A stretch of 64,000 bases of DNA, from contig NZ_JWLL01000005.1 of NCBI RefSeq assembly GCF_000814025.1, positions 558,001 to 622,000 on the forward strand, given 5' to 3'. The notes under the pieces are model-generated. The model did no database searches, was not told the DNA's origin, and saw only the letters and a program-made list of their open reading frames with translations. Source of the DNA: Tateyamaria sp. ANG-S1. GTDB lineage: Bacteria; Pseudomonadota; Alphaproteobacteria; Rhodobacterales; Rhodobacteraceae. The position numbers and the translations under genes were made by a program. Below are positions 9,329 through 17,937 of this stretch, piece by piece (position 1 is the stretch's first letter; the number at the start of each line of letters is the position of its first letter).

Positions 9329-10600
9329 ATGAGCGATACGGGACTGCCCGCGCGGCGCAGCGCGATCTACCTGCTGGATCAGATCATTGGCGAGGGCAAG
9401 TTGCTCCCTGAGTTGATCGGTGCGGGGGCGCTGGACCGGTTGGAGCCTGCGGATCGCGCCCGTGCACAAAGGCTGGCGACCGAGACTTTGCGCGGGATGG
9501 AGCGGGCCGACCGTATTTTGCAGAAGCATTTGCAGAAGTACCCGCCGCTGACTGTGCGCAATGCGTTGCGTGTCGGTACGGTGGAGCTGTGTGCTGGGGA
9601 AGCGGCGCATGGGGTCGTGAATTCGATGGTGAACATCGTGTCGCGGCACAAGCGCTACGGGCATTTGAAGGGCCTGACCAATGCCGTGTTGCGCAAGGTG
9701 GCGGACAAAGGGCCGGAGCAGTGGCCCGCTTTGCGAACGCCGCGGTTGCCCAAGTGGCTGCGCGGGCCTTTGGTGGATGCCTGGGGCGGTGAGGCTGTGC
9801 TGGCGATGGAGGCCGCGCAGTTTGCAGGCGCACCGCTGGATTTGAGTTGTAAGTCGAGTGCGGAAGATGTGGCTGCGGCCACCGGGGGTGAGGTTTTGCC
9901 AACTGGGTCCGTGCGTTTGGCCGATGCCGGGCAAGTGTCGGCATTGCCGGGCTACACCGCCGGTGACTGGTGGGTTCAGGATGCCGCAGCCGCGATGCCA
10001 GCGCGCGTGTTGGATGCGCAACCTGGTGAGGCGGTGCTGGACCTGTGCGCTGCCCCCGGTGGCAAGACGCTGCAATTGGCGGCGACCGGGGCGGATGTGA
10101 CTGCCGTTGATGTTTCCGAAGGGCGGATGGAGCGGGTGAAGCAGAACCTGATCCGCACCAAGTTGGAGGCCACGACGCTGGTGTCGGACGCCTTTGAGGT
10201 CACTGGGCAATATGATGCGATCCTGCTAGATGCGCCCTGTTCCGCGACGGGGACGATCCGGCGGCACCCGGATCTGCCCTTTGCCAAGGATGGGTCGGAA
10301 TTTGGTGGTCTGATCGAGTTGCAGGCCCGGATGATTGATCACGCCGTGACGCTGTTGAAACCGGGCGGGCGGATGGTGTTTTGCACCTGTTCGCTGTTGC
10401 CGGATGAGGGTGAGGTGCAGGCCGAAGAGGCGCTTGAGCGGCACACGTTGCTCACCGTGGATCGTGCGGCGCTCGACCGGCCCGGCATTGATCCTGCCTG
10501 GATCACCGAAGAGGGCGGGTTGCGCCTGCGGCCCGATCATTGGGCGGACAAGGGTGGCATGGACGGCTTCTATGTCATTTGCCTGCGCAAGCCGGGCTGA
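9329..10600 (+). CDS. RsmB/NOP-family rRNA (cytosine-C5) methyltransferase
   Basis: A 423-residue protein. The N-terminal NusB-like RNA-binding region (about 1-140) is followed by a SAM-dependent methyltransferase domain with DLCAAPGGKTLQLA near residue 237. Two catalytic cysteines of m5C methyltransferases are visible: PC in DAPCSATGTIRRHPD (near 302) and TC in VFCTCSLLPDEGE (near 352). This architecture matches RsmB, which methylates C967 of 16S rRNA. The ATG at 9329 is preferred to the GTG at 9302 because GGGACGAG precedes it. Confidence 0.9.
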   Translation: MSDTGLPARRSAIYLLDQIIGEGKLLPELIGAGALDRLEPADRARAQRLATETLRGMERADRILQKHLQKYPPLTVRNALRVGTVELCAGEAAHGVVNSMVNIVSRHKRYGHLKGLTNAVLRKVADKGPEQWPALRTPRLPKWLRGPLVDAWGGEAVLAMEAAQFAGAPLDLSCKSSAEDVAAATGGEVLPTGSVRLADAGQVSALPGYTAGDWWVQDAAAAMPARVLDAQPGEAVLDLCAAPGGKTLQLAATGADVTAVDVSEGRMERVKQNLIRTKLEATTLVSDAFEVTGQYDAILLDAPCSATGTIRRHPDLPFAKDGSEFGGLIELQARMIDHAVTLLKPGGRMVFCTCSLLPDEGEVQAEEALERHTLLTVDRAALDRPGIDPAWITEEGGLRLRPDHWADKGGMDGFYVICLRKPG

Positions 10601-10616
10601 CATCGCGTGACTCGCA

Positions 10617-10642
10617 GCGCAGCACCCGCTAGAGTGCTGCGC
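10617..10642 (+). other. Strong stem-loop between the methyltransferase and heparinase-like genes
   Basis: A perfect 9-bp stem GCGCAGCAC/GTGCTGCGC with an 8-nt loop, 17 nt after the methyltransferase stop. No T-tract follows, so it is not a canonical terminator. It could be an mRNA 3'-end stabiliser or a Rho-associated end. Confidence 0.5.
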
Positions 10643-10673
10643 AAAACGCCGTAGACGCGTCGAGGCAGAGAGC

Positions 10674-12419
10674 ATGTCCACCCTGAGCGGTTTGACCGCA
10701 CGAAAAGCACGGTTCCTGAACCGTTGGCACGCGCATCGCGCGACACAGGCCAAGGCTGTGACGGCCTTTGTGTCCTCACCCGAGCCCCGAACGATTGGCA
10801 GCTTTGCAAAGGGGCGGCAGTTGGTGGCGGGGAACTACCTGTTTGCGGGTGCGCTGATAGAGGCGAAGGGGACGCCTGTTTGGCAGGTGAGCGCTCCGGA
10901 TCGGGCGTATCTGAACGAAATCCATGGCTTTGCCTGGCTGGATGATCTGGCCGCCGTTGGCGATCCGTCGACCCGCGCGCTGGCGCAGGAGTGGTTGTGG
11001 GCGTGGATTGCGCGGTATGGTCGTGGCGGTGGTCCGGGTTGGACACCCGACCTGACCGGTCGGCGGCTGATCCGGTGGATCAACCACGCGATTTTCTTGT
11101 TGCGCGGGCAGGAGGCGCCTGTATCGGATGCGTTTTATCGCAGTTTGGCGCAGCAAACGCGGTTTTTGTCGAAGCGCTGGCATGCGGCGGCGCCCGGTCT
11201 GCCCCGGTTCGAGGCGTTGACCGGTCTGATTTATGCAGGGGCGTCGTTGGAGGGGATGGAGGAGCTGGCCCCACCTGCCGTCGCGGCGTTGGCCAAAGAA
11301 TGCGAGGATCAGATTGACCAGCAGGGCGGGTTGCCGACGCGCAATCCCGAAGAATTGCTGGATGTGTTTACCCTTTTGACTTGGGCGGCGGCGGCGCTGG
11401 AAGAGGCGGAGAAGCCTGTGCCCGAGGCGCATACGGCTGCCATTGAACGCATCGCACCGACATTGCGCACTTTACGTCATTCTGATGGGGGTCTTGCGCG
11501 CTTTCATGGCGGAGGGCGTGGGCAGGAAGGGTGGCTGGATCATGCGCTTGCCGCGTGTGAGGTGAAGACGCGCCAGCCGGATGGTCTTTCGATGGGCTAT
11601 GCGCGTCTGAGTTCCGGGCGGACGAGCGTGATCATTGATGCCTCGACCCCGCCGAAGCCGGAGGCGGGGTACAACGCTCATGCCTCGACCCTTGCCTTCG
11701 AGGTGACTTCGGGCCGCCGTCCGCTGATCGTGAACTGCGGTTCGGGTGCGAGTTTCGGCGCGGATTGGCGCCGGGCGGGCCGCGCTACTCCGTCGCATTC
11801 GGCGCTGACGGTCGATGGCTATTCCAGCGCGCGACTGGGCGATGCGGACCGCGCCACGGCGCGCGAAACGCTGATCGATGCGCCGACCCATGTGCCGATC
11901 GAGATTAATCATGCCTCCGACGGGTTGCGCTTTCAGGGCGGGCACAACGGTTATGTCCGGACCCATGGGCTGACCCACGCGCGGCAGTTGGAACTGACTT
12001 TTGACGGCCGTGGTATGGCTGGTGAGGATATGTTGCTGGCCCTCGAAGACGCCGAAAAACGATTGTTTGACAAGGTGATGGACGCCAAGAAACTGGCCGG
12101 TATCCCCTTTGACATCCGCTTTCACCTGCACCCGGAGGTGAATGCCGAACTGGACATGGGCGGCTCTGCCGTGTCGATGGCGCTCAAGAGCGGGGAGCTT
12201 TGGGTGTTTCGCCATGACGGGACGCAAAACCTGTCGCTGGAGCCGAGTGTCTACCTTGAGACCGGGCGGCTGAAGCCGCGTGCCAGCCAGCAGATCGTGC
12301 TGTCGGGGCGGGCCATGACTTTCGCGACCTGCGTCCGCTGGTCCTTGTCCAAGGCGCAGGAAACTGCCATGGGCATCCGCGACCTCAATCGGGATGAGCC
12401 GGGCGAGGTCTATGACTGA
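10674..12419 (+). CDS. Heparinase II/III family protein
   Basis: A 581-residue protein. The N-terminal all-alpha region (about 50-330) resembles an (alpha/alpha) toroid; the C-terminal beta-sandwich contains segments typical of heparinase II/III-like lyases (SGRRPLIVNCGSGASFG, ATPSHSALTVDGYSSARLG, FHLHPEV). Members cleave uronic-acid-containing polysaccharides, but this Rhodobacterales version sits beside purH and has no carbohydrate genes around it, so its substrate is unknown. No obvious signal peptide is visible. Confidence 0.85.
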   Translation: MSTLSGLTARKARFLNRWHAHRATQAKAVTAFVSSPEPRTIGSFAKGRQLVAGNYLFAGALIEAKGTPVWQVSAPDRAYLNEIHGFAWLDDLAAVGDPSTRALAQEWLWAWIARYGRGGGPGWTPDLTGRRLIRWINHAIFLLRGQEAPVSDAFYRSLAQQTRFLSKRWHAAAPGLPRFEALTGLIYAGASLEGMEELAPPAVAALAKECEDQIDQQGGLPTRNPEELLDVFTLLTWAAAALEEAEKPVPEAHTAAIERIAPTLRTLRHSDGGLARFHGGGRGQEGWLDHALAACEVKTRQPDGLSMGYARLSSGRTSVIIDASTPPKPEAGYNAHASTLAFEVTSGRRPLIVNCGSGASFGADWRRAGRATPSHSALTVDGYSSARLGDADRATARETLIDAPTHVPIEINHASDGLRFQGGHNGYVRTHGLTHARQLELTFDGRGMAGEDMLLALEDAEKRLFDKVMDAKKLAGIPFDIRFHLHPEVNAELDMGGSAVSMALKSGELWVFRHDGTQNLSLEPSVYLETGRLKPRASQQIVLSGRAMTFATCVRWSLSKAQETAMGIRDLNRDEPGEVYD

Positions 12420-12434
12420 AGGATTGCTGCCCCT

Positions 12435-14018
12435 ATGACCGACCTCTACCCCGTCCGCCGCGCGCTGATTTCCGTTTCTGACAAGACCGGGCTGGTCGAG
12501 TTTGCGACCGCTTTGGCCGGGCACGGGGTTGAGTTGCTGAGCACGGGCGGCACGGCGCGGACGCTGCGTGAGGCGGGGCTGAGCGTGAAGGATGTGAGCG
12601 AGGTCACGGGCTTTCCCGAGATGATGGATGGCCGGGTCAAGACCTTGCACCCGGTTGTGCATGGCGGCCTGCTGGCGTTGCGTGACAATGACGATCACGT
12701 GGCGTCGATGGACGAGCATGGGATCGGTGCCATCGATCTGGTTGTCGTGAACCTGTACCCGTTCGAGGAAACGGTGGCCAAGGGCGCGGAATATGCCGAG
12801 GTGATCGAGAATATCGACATTGGTGGCCCGGCCATGATCCGGTCGGCGGCGAAGAACCATGGCTTTGTGAACATCGTTGTCGATGTCGAAGACTACGACG
12901 TGGTGTTGGCTGAGATGTCAGCCAATGACGGGAAGACCACCTATGCCCTGCGTCAGCGCTTGGCGCAGACGGCCTATGCCCGAACTGCAGCCTACGACAC
13001 CGCTGTCAGCACCTGGATGGCGGCCCAAGTTGAGAGCACGCCCCGCCGTCGGACCTTTGGCGGGCAGGTGGCGCAGACCTTGCGCTATGGCGAGAACCCG
13101 CATCAAGCTGCGGCGTTCTATACCGATGGCTCGGCCCGTCCGGGTGTCGCGACGGCGACCCAGCATCAGGGCAAGGAGCTGTCCTACAACAACATCAATG
13201 ACACGGATGCGGCGTTCGAGTTGGTGAGCGAGTTTGCGGGTCAGGGCCCGGCCTGTGCCATCATCAAGCACGCGAACCCCTGTGGTGTGGCGACGGGGGC
13301 GACATTGAAAGAGGCTTATACCCGTGCGTTTGATTGCGACCGGACGTCGGCCTTTGGCGGGATTATCGCGCTGAACCATGAACTGGACGAGGATACGGCG
13401 CGTGAGATCACCGGGATTTTCACCGAAGTGGTGATTGCGCCTGGTGCCAGCGACGGTGCTGTCCGTATTTTTAAAGAGAAGAAGAACCTGAGGCTGCTGA
13501 CAACGGATGGGTTGGCGGATGCGTCGGCTGCTGGGCTTGCGGTCAAGCAGGTGTCGGGCGGGTTTCTGGTGCAGGACAAGGATGTGGGCCGGATCACCCG
13601 CGAGGATTTGAAGGTCGTGACCAAGCGCCAGCCGTCCGAGCAGGAGATGAGCGATATGCTCTTTGCCTGGACGGTGGCCAAGCATGTGAAGTCGAACGCC
13701 ATCATCTACGTGAAGGATGGCGCGACCGTGGGTGTCGGTGCAGGTCAGATGAGCCGGTTGGACAGCTCTACCATCGCAGCTACCAAGGCGGGCCGGATGG
13801 CCGCCGATTTGGGGCTGTCCGAGACGACGGCCAAGGGGTCCGTTGTGGCATCGGATGCGTTTTTCCCCTTTGCCGACGGCCTGCTGGCGGCGGCCGAGGC
13901 CGGGGCGACGGCCGTTATCCAACCCGGCGGATCCATGCGTGATGATGAGGTGATTGCCGCCGCTGACGAGGCGGGGCTTGCCATGGTCTTTACGGGCATG
14001 CGGCATTTCCGGCATTAA
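12435..14018 (+). CDS. purH: Bifunctional AICAR transformylase / IMP cyclohydrolase
   Basis: A 527-residue PurH carrying out the last two steps of IMP synthesis. The N-terminal MGS-like IMP cyclohydrolase domain (about 1-195) has [15 protein letters not shown] and [16 protein letters not shown]. The C-terminal transformylase domain contains the catalytic KH motif in [11 protein letters not shown] (near residue 275). Length and both domains are normal. It starts 15 nt after the heparinase-like gene and ends 7 nt before lspA. Confidence 0.97.
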   Translation: MTDLYPVRRALISVSDKTGLVEFATALAGHGVELLSTGGTARTLREAGLSVKDVSEVTGFPEMMDGRVKTLHPVVHGGLLALRDNDDHVASMDEHGIGAIDLVVVNLYPFEETVAKGAEYAEVIENIDIGGPAMIRSAAKNHGFVNIVVDVEDYDVVLAEMSANDGKTTYALRQRLAQTAYARTAAYDTAVSTWMAAQVESTPRRRTFGGQVAQTLRYGENPHQAAAFYTDGSARPGVATATQHQGKELSYNNINDTDAAFELVSEFAGQGPACAIIKHANPCGVATGATLKEAYTRAFDCDRTSAFGGIIALNHELDEDTAREITGIFTEVVIAPGASDGAVRIFKEKKNLRLLTTDGLADASAAGLAVKQVSGGFLVQDKDVGRITREDLKVVTKRQPSEQEMSDMLFAWTVAKHVKSNAIIYVKDGATVGVGAGQMSRLDSSTIAATKAGRMAADLGLSETTAKGSVVASDAFFPFADGLLAAAEAGATAVIQPGGSMRDDEVIAAADEAGLAMVFTGMRHFRH

Positions 14019-14025
14019 GCGCTGA

Positions 14026-14502
14026 ATGAAACTTCTCTGGATCTCCGCGGCTATCGCCTTTTTGCTCGACCAGGCGTTGAAATACTGGGTGATCCATGTG
14101 CTGGGCGTGTCGCAGTTCAATCCAATCGACGTGTTCCCACCGCTGCTGAATTTCCGCTATGGCGAGAACCGGGGCATCAACTTTGGTCTGTTCGGGGATG
14201 GCGTCAGCGTCTGGGCTTTGATTGCCGTTGCGCTGGTGATCTGTATCGGGGTGCTGTGGTGGGTTTGGAAGCATCCGCAGGGGCGGCTGGCCTATGCCAG
14301 TGCCGGTTTGTTGATCGGTGGGGCGCTGGCCAATGTGTTTGACCGGTTGATGTATGGCTTTGTCCTCGATTTCCTGAACATGTCATGCTGCGGGATCAAC
14401 AATCCGTTTGTTTTCAACGTGGCTGACATCTTTATCTTTGCGGGTGCCATCGGCCTTGTCTTCTTTGGGCAGGAAGGGACCGCGCAGAAAAAGGGCGCGT
14501 GA
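14026..14502 (+). CDS. lspA: Lipoprotein signal peptidase (signal peptidase II)
   Basis: A 158-residue inner-membrane aspartyl protease that removes signal peptides from prolipoproteins. Four hydrophobic helices are visible. Conserved segments are NFRYGENRGINFGLF (residues 42-56), NVFDRLMYGFVLDF (103-116, catalytic Asp probably D106) and FNVADIFIFAG (130-140, catalytic Asp probably D134). The gene is immediately followed by a lipoprotein gene, a probable substrate. Confidence 0.95.
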   Translation: MKLLWISAAIAFLLDQALKYWVIHVLGVSQFNPIDVFPPLLNFRYGENRGINFGLFGDGVSVWALIAVALVICIGVLWWVWKHPQGRLAYASAGLLIGGALANVFDRLMYGFVLDFLNMSCCGINNPFVFNVADIFIFAGAIGLVFFGQEGTAQKKGA

Positions 14503-14551
14503 CAACGGGGGCGAAGCTGCGATATTGCATGCGAGAAATGGGAGACTTCCG

Positions 14552-15073
14552 ATGCGGCTGATCGCATGTGCCATGATTGCTGTGACCTTTCTTGCCGCTT
14601 GCGAGAACCAGGGCCTGCGCCAGGTCACGTCGCGGGGCGACGGGCCGGACGAGTTTATCGTCGTGCCTGCAAAACCGCTTGAGCAGCCCGAGAGCTTTTC
14701 GGCCCTACCACAGCCCACGCCCGGCGGGTTCAACCGCACGGATCAGCGCCCACTGGAAGACAGCGTCGCCGCTTTGGGTGGTCAGCGGGGCTCTGCCAAC
14801 GCGCCCATTCCCGGAGGCGACGGTGCGCTGGTCAACCATGCCAGCCGGTTTGGGCGTGATGCCAATATTCGGGCGACCTTGGCCGCGGCGGATGCCGAAT
14901 TCCGTCGGCGCCAATCCCGCCTGACCCAGATCCGCATCGTGCGCGAGGACGTTTACAACCAGGCCTATCGCCGTCAGGCGCTCGACCCGGTTCAGACCGC
15001 GCGCCAGTTCCAGCGCGCCGGTGTGCCCACGCCGCTTGCGCCGCCAAGGAACGCGCGCCGCGGACGCCGCTAA
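14552..15073 (+). CDS. Lipoprotein, DUF3035-like
   Basis: A 173-residue protein with a lipoprotein signal peptide ending in the lipobox LAAC (Cys17). The mature part is rich in Pro, Arg and Gln. The segment TSRGDGPDEFIVVPAKPLEQP is typical of DUF3035 proteins of Alphaproteobacteria. The ATG at 14552 follows GGGAG. It probably resides in a cell-envelope membrane; the function is unknown. It follows lspA and precedes two M16 peptidases on the same strand. Confidence 0.8.
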   Translation: MRLIACAMIAVTFLAACENQGLRQVTSRGDGPDEFIVVPAKPLEQPESFSALPQPTPGGFNRTDQRPLEDSVAALGGQRGSANAPIPGGDGALVNHASRFGRDANIRATLAAADAEFRRRQSRLTQIRIVREDVYNQAYRRQALDPVQTARQFQRAGVPTPLAPPRNARRGRR

Positions 15074-15168
15074 GCGTCGCACCGCTCACAAAACTGCCAG
15101 TTGCGCTTGATCCGCTCTGCGGTGGCCGTATGTCTTGTGCAACGAAAATTGCGTGAGGTTGTTGTTTC

Positions 15169-16515
15169 ATGTCCAGATTGCGTGCCGCACTTGTCGGTCT
15201 TGTCCTGACGGTGTCCCCCTTGGCCGTGATGGCGGCGGAAGAGGCAGTGACCAGCTTTACGCTCGACAACGGGATGCAGGTCGTGGTGGTTGAAGATCAC
15301 CGCGCGCCGGTGCTGCAACACATGATCTGGTACAAGGCCGGGTCTGCTGATGAGCCTGCGGGCGCGTCCGGGGTCGCGCACTTTCTGGAACACCTGATGT
15401 TCAAGGCGACCGACACGATGGCGGAGGGGGAGTTTTCTTCCGTCGTTGCGGCCAATGGTGGGCGGGACAATGCCTTTACCAGCTATGACTACACCGCCTA
15501 TTTCCAGCGTGTAGCTGCCGATAGGCTTGAGTTGATGATGCGCATGGAAGCGGACCGGATGCGCAACATCAACTTCACGGACGAGAACGTGCGGACCGAG
15601 CGTGGCGTCATCCTGGAAGAGCGCAATCAGCGTACCGATAGCAACCCGCGTGCGCTGCTGTCCGAGCAGATGAACGCGGCGCAGTACCTGAACCATCGCT
15701 ACGGCATTCCGATCATCGGCTGGCGGCACGAGATGGAAGAGCTGAGCATGGAAGACCTGCGCGCCTACTACGACGCGCATTATCACCCAAACAACGCGAT
15801 CCTCGTGGTGTCGGGCGACGTGACACCGGAAGAGGTGCGCGCGTTGGCCGAGCAGTATTACGGTGTTATTCCGGCCAAGCCCGATCTGGCTGAACGGATC
15901 CGGGTCGAAGAGCCGCCGCAGAACGCGGAGCGCCGCCTTGTCTTTCGCGATGCGCGCGTGGCGCAGGAGTATGTAACCCGTTCTTACCTCGCGCCCGAGC
16001 GTGATCCGGGCGATCAGGAGATGGCAGCGGCCCTGACATTGTTGGCCGAGGTGTTGGGCGGTGGGCAGACCAGCTACATGACCGAAAAGCTGCAATTCGA
16101 GCAGCAGAAGGCCGTATTCTCGGGTGCGTTTTATCGCGGGACATCCTTGGATGACGCGACATTTGACGTGGTGATCGTGCCGGTGCCCGGTCTGAGCTTG
16201 CAGGAGGCCGAGGACGCAATGGACGCGACGCTGGCGCAGTTCCTGCAGGACGGTGTTGATTCTGAGCAGCTTGAGCGCATCAAGTATCAGCTTCGGGCCA
16301 GCCAGATCTATGAGCGAGACAATGTGGACGGGATTGCCCGCAGGTACGGCGCGGCCCTGTCGGTTGGGTTGACGGTTGAGGATGTACAGGCGTGGCCTGA
16401 CATCCTGCAGGCTGTGACCGAAGAAGACATTATGGAGGCGGCCCGCATGGTTTTGAACCGCAACGCATCCGTGACCGGCTGGCTGACCCGCCCGCTGACC
16501 GAGGAGGTGAACTGA
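15169..16515 (+). CDS. M16 family zinc metallopeptidase, catalytic subunit
   Basis: A 448-residue protein with a signal peptide (about 1-23) and the inverted zinc motif HxxEH in GVAHFLEHLMFK (H71, E74, H75); a downstream Glu in the family serves as third ligand. The protein is therefore the catalytic member of a periplasmic two-subunit M16 pair. It overlaps the second gene by one base (TGATG), which points to coupled translation and a heterodimer. Confidence 0.92.
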   Translation: MSRLRAALVGLVLTVSPLAVMAAEEAVTSFTLDNGMQVVVVEDHRAPVLQHMIWYKAGSADEPAGASGVAHFLEHLMFKATDTMAEGEFSSVVAANGGRDNAFTSYDYTAYFQRVAADRLELMMRMEADRMRNINFTDENVRTERGVILEERNQRTDSNPRALLSEQMNAAQYLNHRYGIPIIGWRHEMEELSMEDLRAYYDAHYHPNNAILVVSGDVTPEEVRALAEQYYGVIPAKPDLAERIRVEEPPQNAERRLVFRDARVAQEYVTRSYLAPERDPGDQEMAAALTLLAEVLGGGQTSYMTEKLQFEQQKAVFSGAFYRGTSLDDATFDVVIVPVPGLSLQEAEDAMDATLAQFLQDGVDSEQLERIKYQLRASQIYERDNVDGIARRYGAALSVGLTVEDVQAWPDILQAVTEEDIMEAARMVLNRNASVTGWLTRPLTEEVN

Positions 16516-17834
16516 TGATCCGCTTGTTTGCAGCCCTGACCATAGCTCTTTTCGTCAGTTTGCCCGCGCGCGCCGATGTTGAGATCACTGAAGTCACCAG
16601 CCCCGGTGGCATTACCGCTTGGCTGGTGCAGGAGCCATCCATCCCCTTCATGGCGCTGGAGTTGCGTTTCCGTGGCGGCGCGTCGCTGGATGCGCCGGGC
16701 AAGCGCGGTGCCACCAATCTGATGACCGGCTTGCTGGAGGAAGGGGCCGCCGATCTGGATGCCCGCGCCTTTGCCCGTGAGTTGGAGGCGCTGGCGGCGT
16801 CCTTTGATTACGACGTGGGTGACGATTCACTGGCCGTTTCGGCCCGTTTTTTGACGGAAAACCGCGATAAGGCCGTGGAGTTGCTGCGCACCTCGATCCT
16901 TGAGCCGACCTTTGAACAGGAGGCGCTGGACCGTGTGCGGGCGCAGGTTCTGACAGGTTTGCGGGCAGATAGCACCGACCCGGACGAGATTGCGCGCGCG
17001 GCCTTCGACAAGATGGCCTATGGTGATCATCCTTATGGCTCGAACTACCGCGGTACGATTGAGAGTGTGGAGGCGTTGACCCGCGAGGACATGCTGGATG
17101 CGCATGCAGCGGTGTTTGCCAAGGATCGGCTTTATGTCGGTGCGGTGGGTGACATCACGCCGGAGGAGCTGGGGCCATTGCTGGATGACCTGTTGGGTGC
17201 TCTGCCGGAAGAGGGCGCACCGCAGCCTGGTCCGGCGGAGATTCTGATCCAAGGCGGCACGACTGTCGTGCCCTTTGACACGCCGCAATCGGTTGCCATC
17301 TTCGGGCAGCCGGGGATTGATCAGGACCATCCTGATTTCTTTGCCGCGCGTGTGCTGAACCAGGTGCTTGGTGCGGGTGGGTTCGAGAGCCGTTTGATGA
17401 CTGAGGTGCGCCAAAGGCGTGGCCTGACTTACGGCGTCTACTCTTTCCTTGTGCCGCAGGATCATGCGGCGACCATTCAGGGGCAAGTGGCGTCGTCGAA
17501 CGAGACGGTTGCCGAGGCCGTGTCCGTGATCCGTGACGAATGGGCGCGTGCTGCGGCAGATGGTGTGACGGAAGAAGAGCTGGAGGCAGCCAAGCTGTAT
17601 GTCACCGGTGCTTATCCCTTGCGCTTTAACGGCAACGGGCCGATTGCGCGCATCATGGTTGGTATGCAGATGCTGGGCCTGCCCATCGACTACATTGCCA
17701 CCCGCAATGATAAGGTCGAGGCGGTGACGATGGAAGATGTGCAGCGAGTGGCTGCGGAGCTGCTGGACCCCGAGGGGCTGCATTTCGTTGTCGTGGGTCA
17801 GCCCGAGGGTTTGGAAAGCACCGTCGCCAATTGA
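16515..17834 (+). CDS. M16 family peptidase-like partner subunit lacking the zinc motif
   Basis: A 439-residue protein with a signal peptide (MIRLFAALTIALFVSLPARA). The position of HxxEH is occupied by GATNLMTGLLEEGAAD, so zinc ligands are missing. The RRGLTYGVYS segment (the R/Y pair used for substrate binding in M16 partner subunits) is present. It is therefore the non-catalytic half of the pair with the preceding gene, as in other bacterial M16 heterodimers. Confidence 0.9.
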   Translation: MIRLFAALTIALFVSLPARADVEITEVTSPGGITAWLVQEPSIPFMALELRFRGGASLDAPGKRGATNLMTGLLEEGAADLDARAFARELEALAASFDYDVGDDSLAVSARFLTENRDKAVELLRTSILEPTFEQEALDRVRAQVLTGLRADSTDPDEIARAAFDKMAYGDHPYGSNYRGTIESVEALTREDMLDAHAAVFAKDRLYVGAVGDITPEELGPLLDDLLGALPEEGAPQPGPAEILIQGGTTVVPFDTPQSVAIFGQPGIDQDHPDFFAARVLNQVLGAGGFESRLMTEVRQRRGLTYGVYSFLVPQDHAATIQGQVASSNETVAEAVSVIRDEWARAAADGVTEEELEAAKLYVTGAYPLRFNGNGPIARIMVGMQMLGLPIDYIATRNDKVEAVTMEDVQRVAAELLDPEGLHFVVVGQPEGLESTVAN

Positions 17835-17866
17835 GTGCTTGCGCACACGCGATCTATTTTTTCTGA

Positions 17867-17910
17867 CGAGGGGGCTGTCTGCCCCCTCGAGCTCCCCCGA
17901 GGATTTTTTT
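17867..17910 (+). terminator. Rho-independent terminator after the M16 pair
   Basis: A stem GAGGGGGC/GCCCCCTC (17868-17875 with 17881-17888) is followed by an overlapping alternative hairpin CCTCG/CGAGG (17885-17889 with 17898-17902) and then A plus seven T. The T-tract fits termination of the plus-strand M16 operon. The preceding TTTTTTCTGACG partly resembles the dispersed repeat seen at 32545, 48505 and 62254. Confidence 0.75.
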
Positions 17911-17937
17911 GAAACAGGGAAGAGGGACCCTGTGGCG

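Noticed and set aside
9044-10210. Long minus-strand reading frame opposite the rsmB-like gene
   Set aside because: It is antisense to a gene with complete methyltransferase motifs. The translation is rich in Arg, His, Pro and Gln, the usual sign of a shadow frame in GC-rich DNA, and shows no recognisable domain.
11472-12860. 462-residue minus-strand reading frame opposite the heparinase-like gene and purH
   Set aside because: It spans the junction of two well-supported plus-strand genes and has shadow-like composition without family motifs.
15070-16095. 341-residue minus-strand reading frame opposite the first M16 peptidase
   Set aside because: Antisense to the catalytic HxxEH gene; the His/Arg-rich composition indicates a shadow frame.
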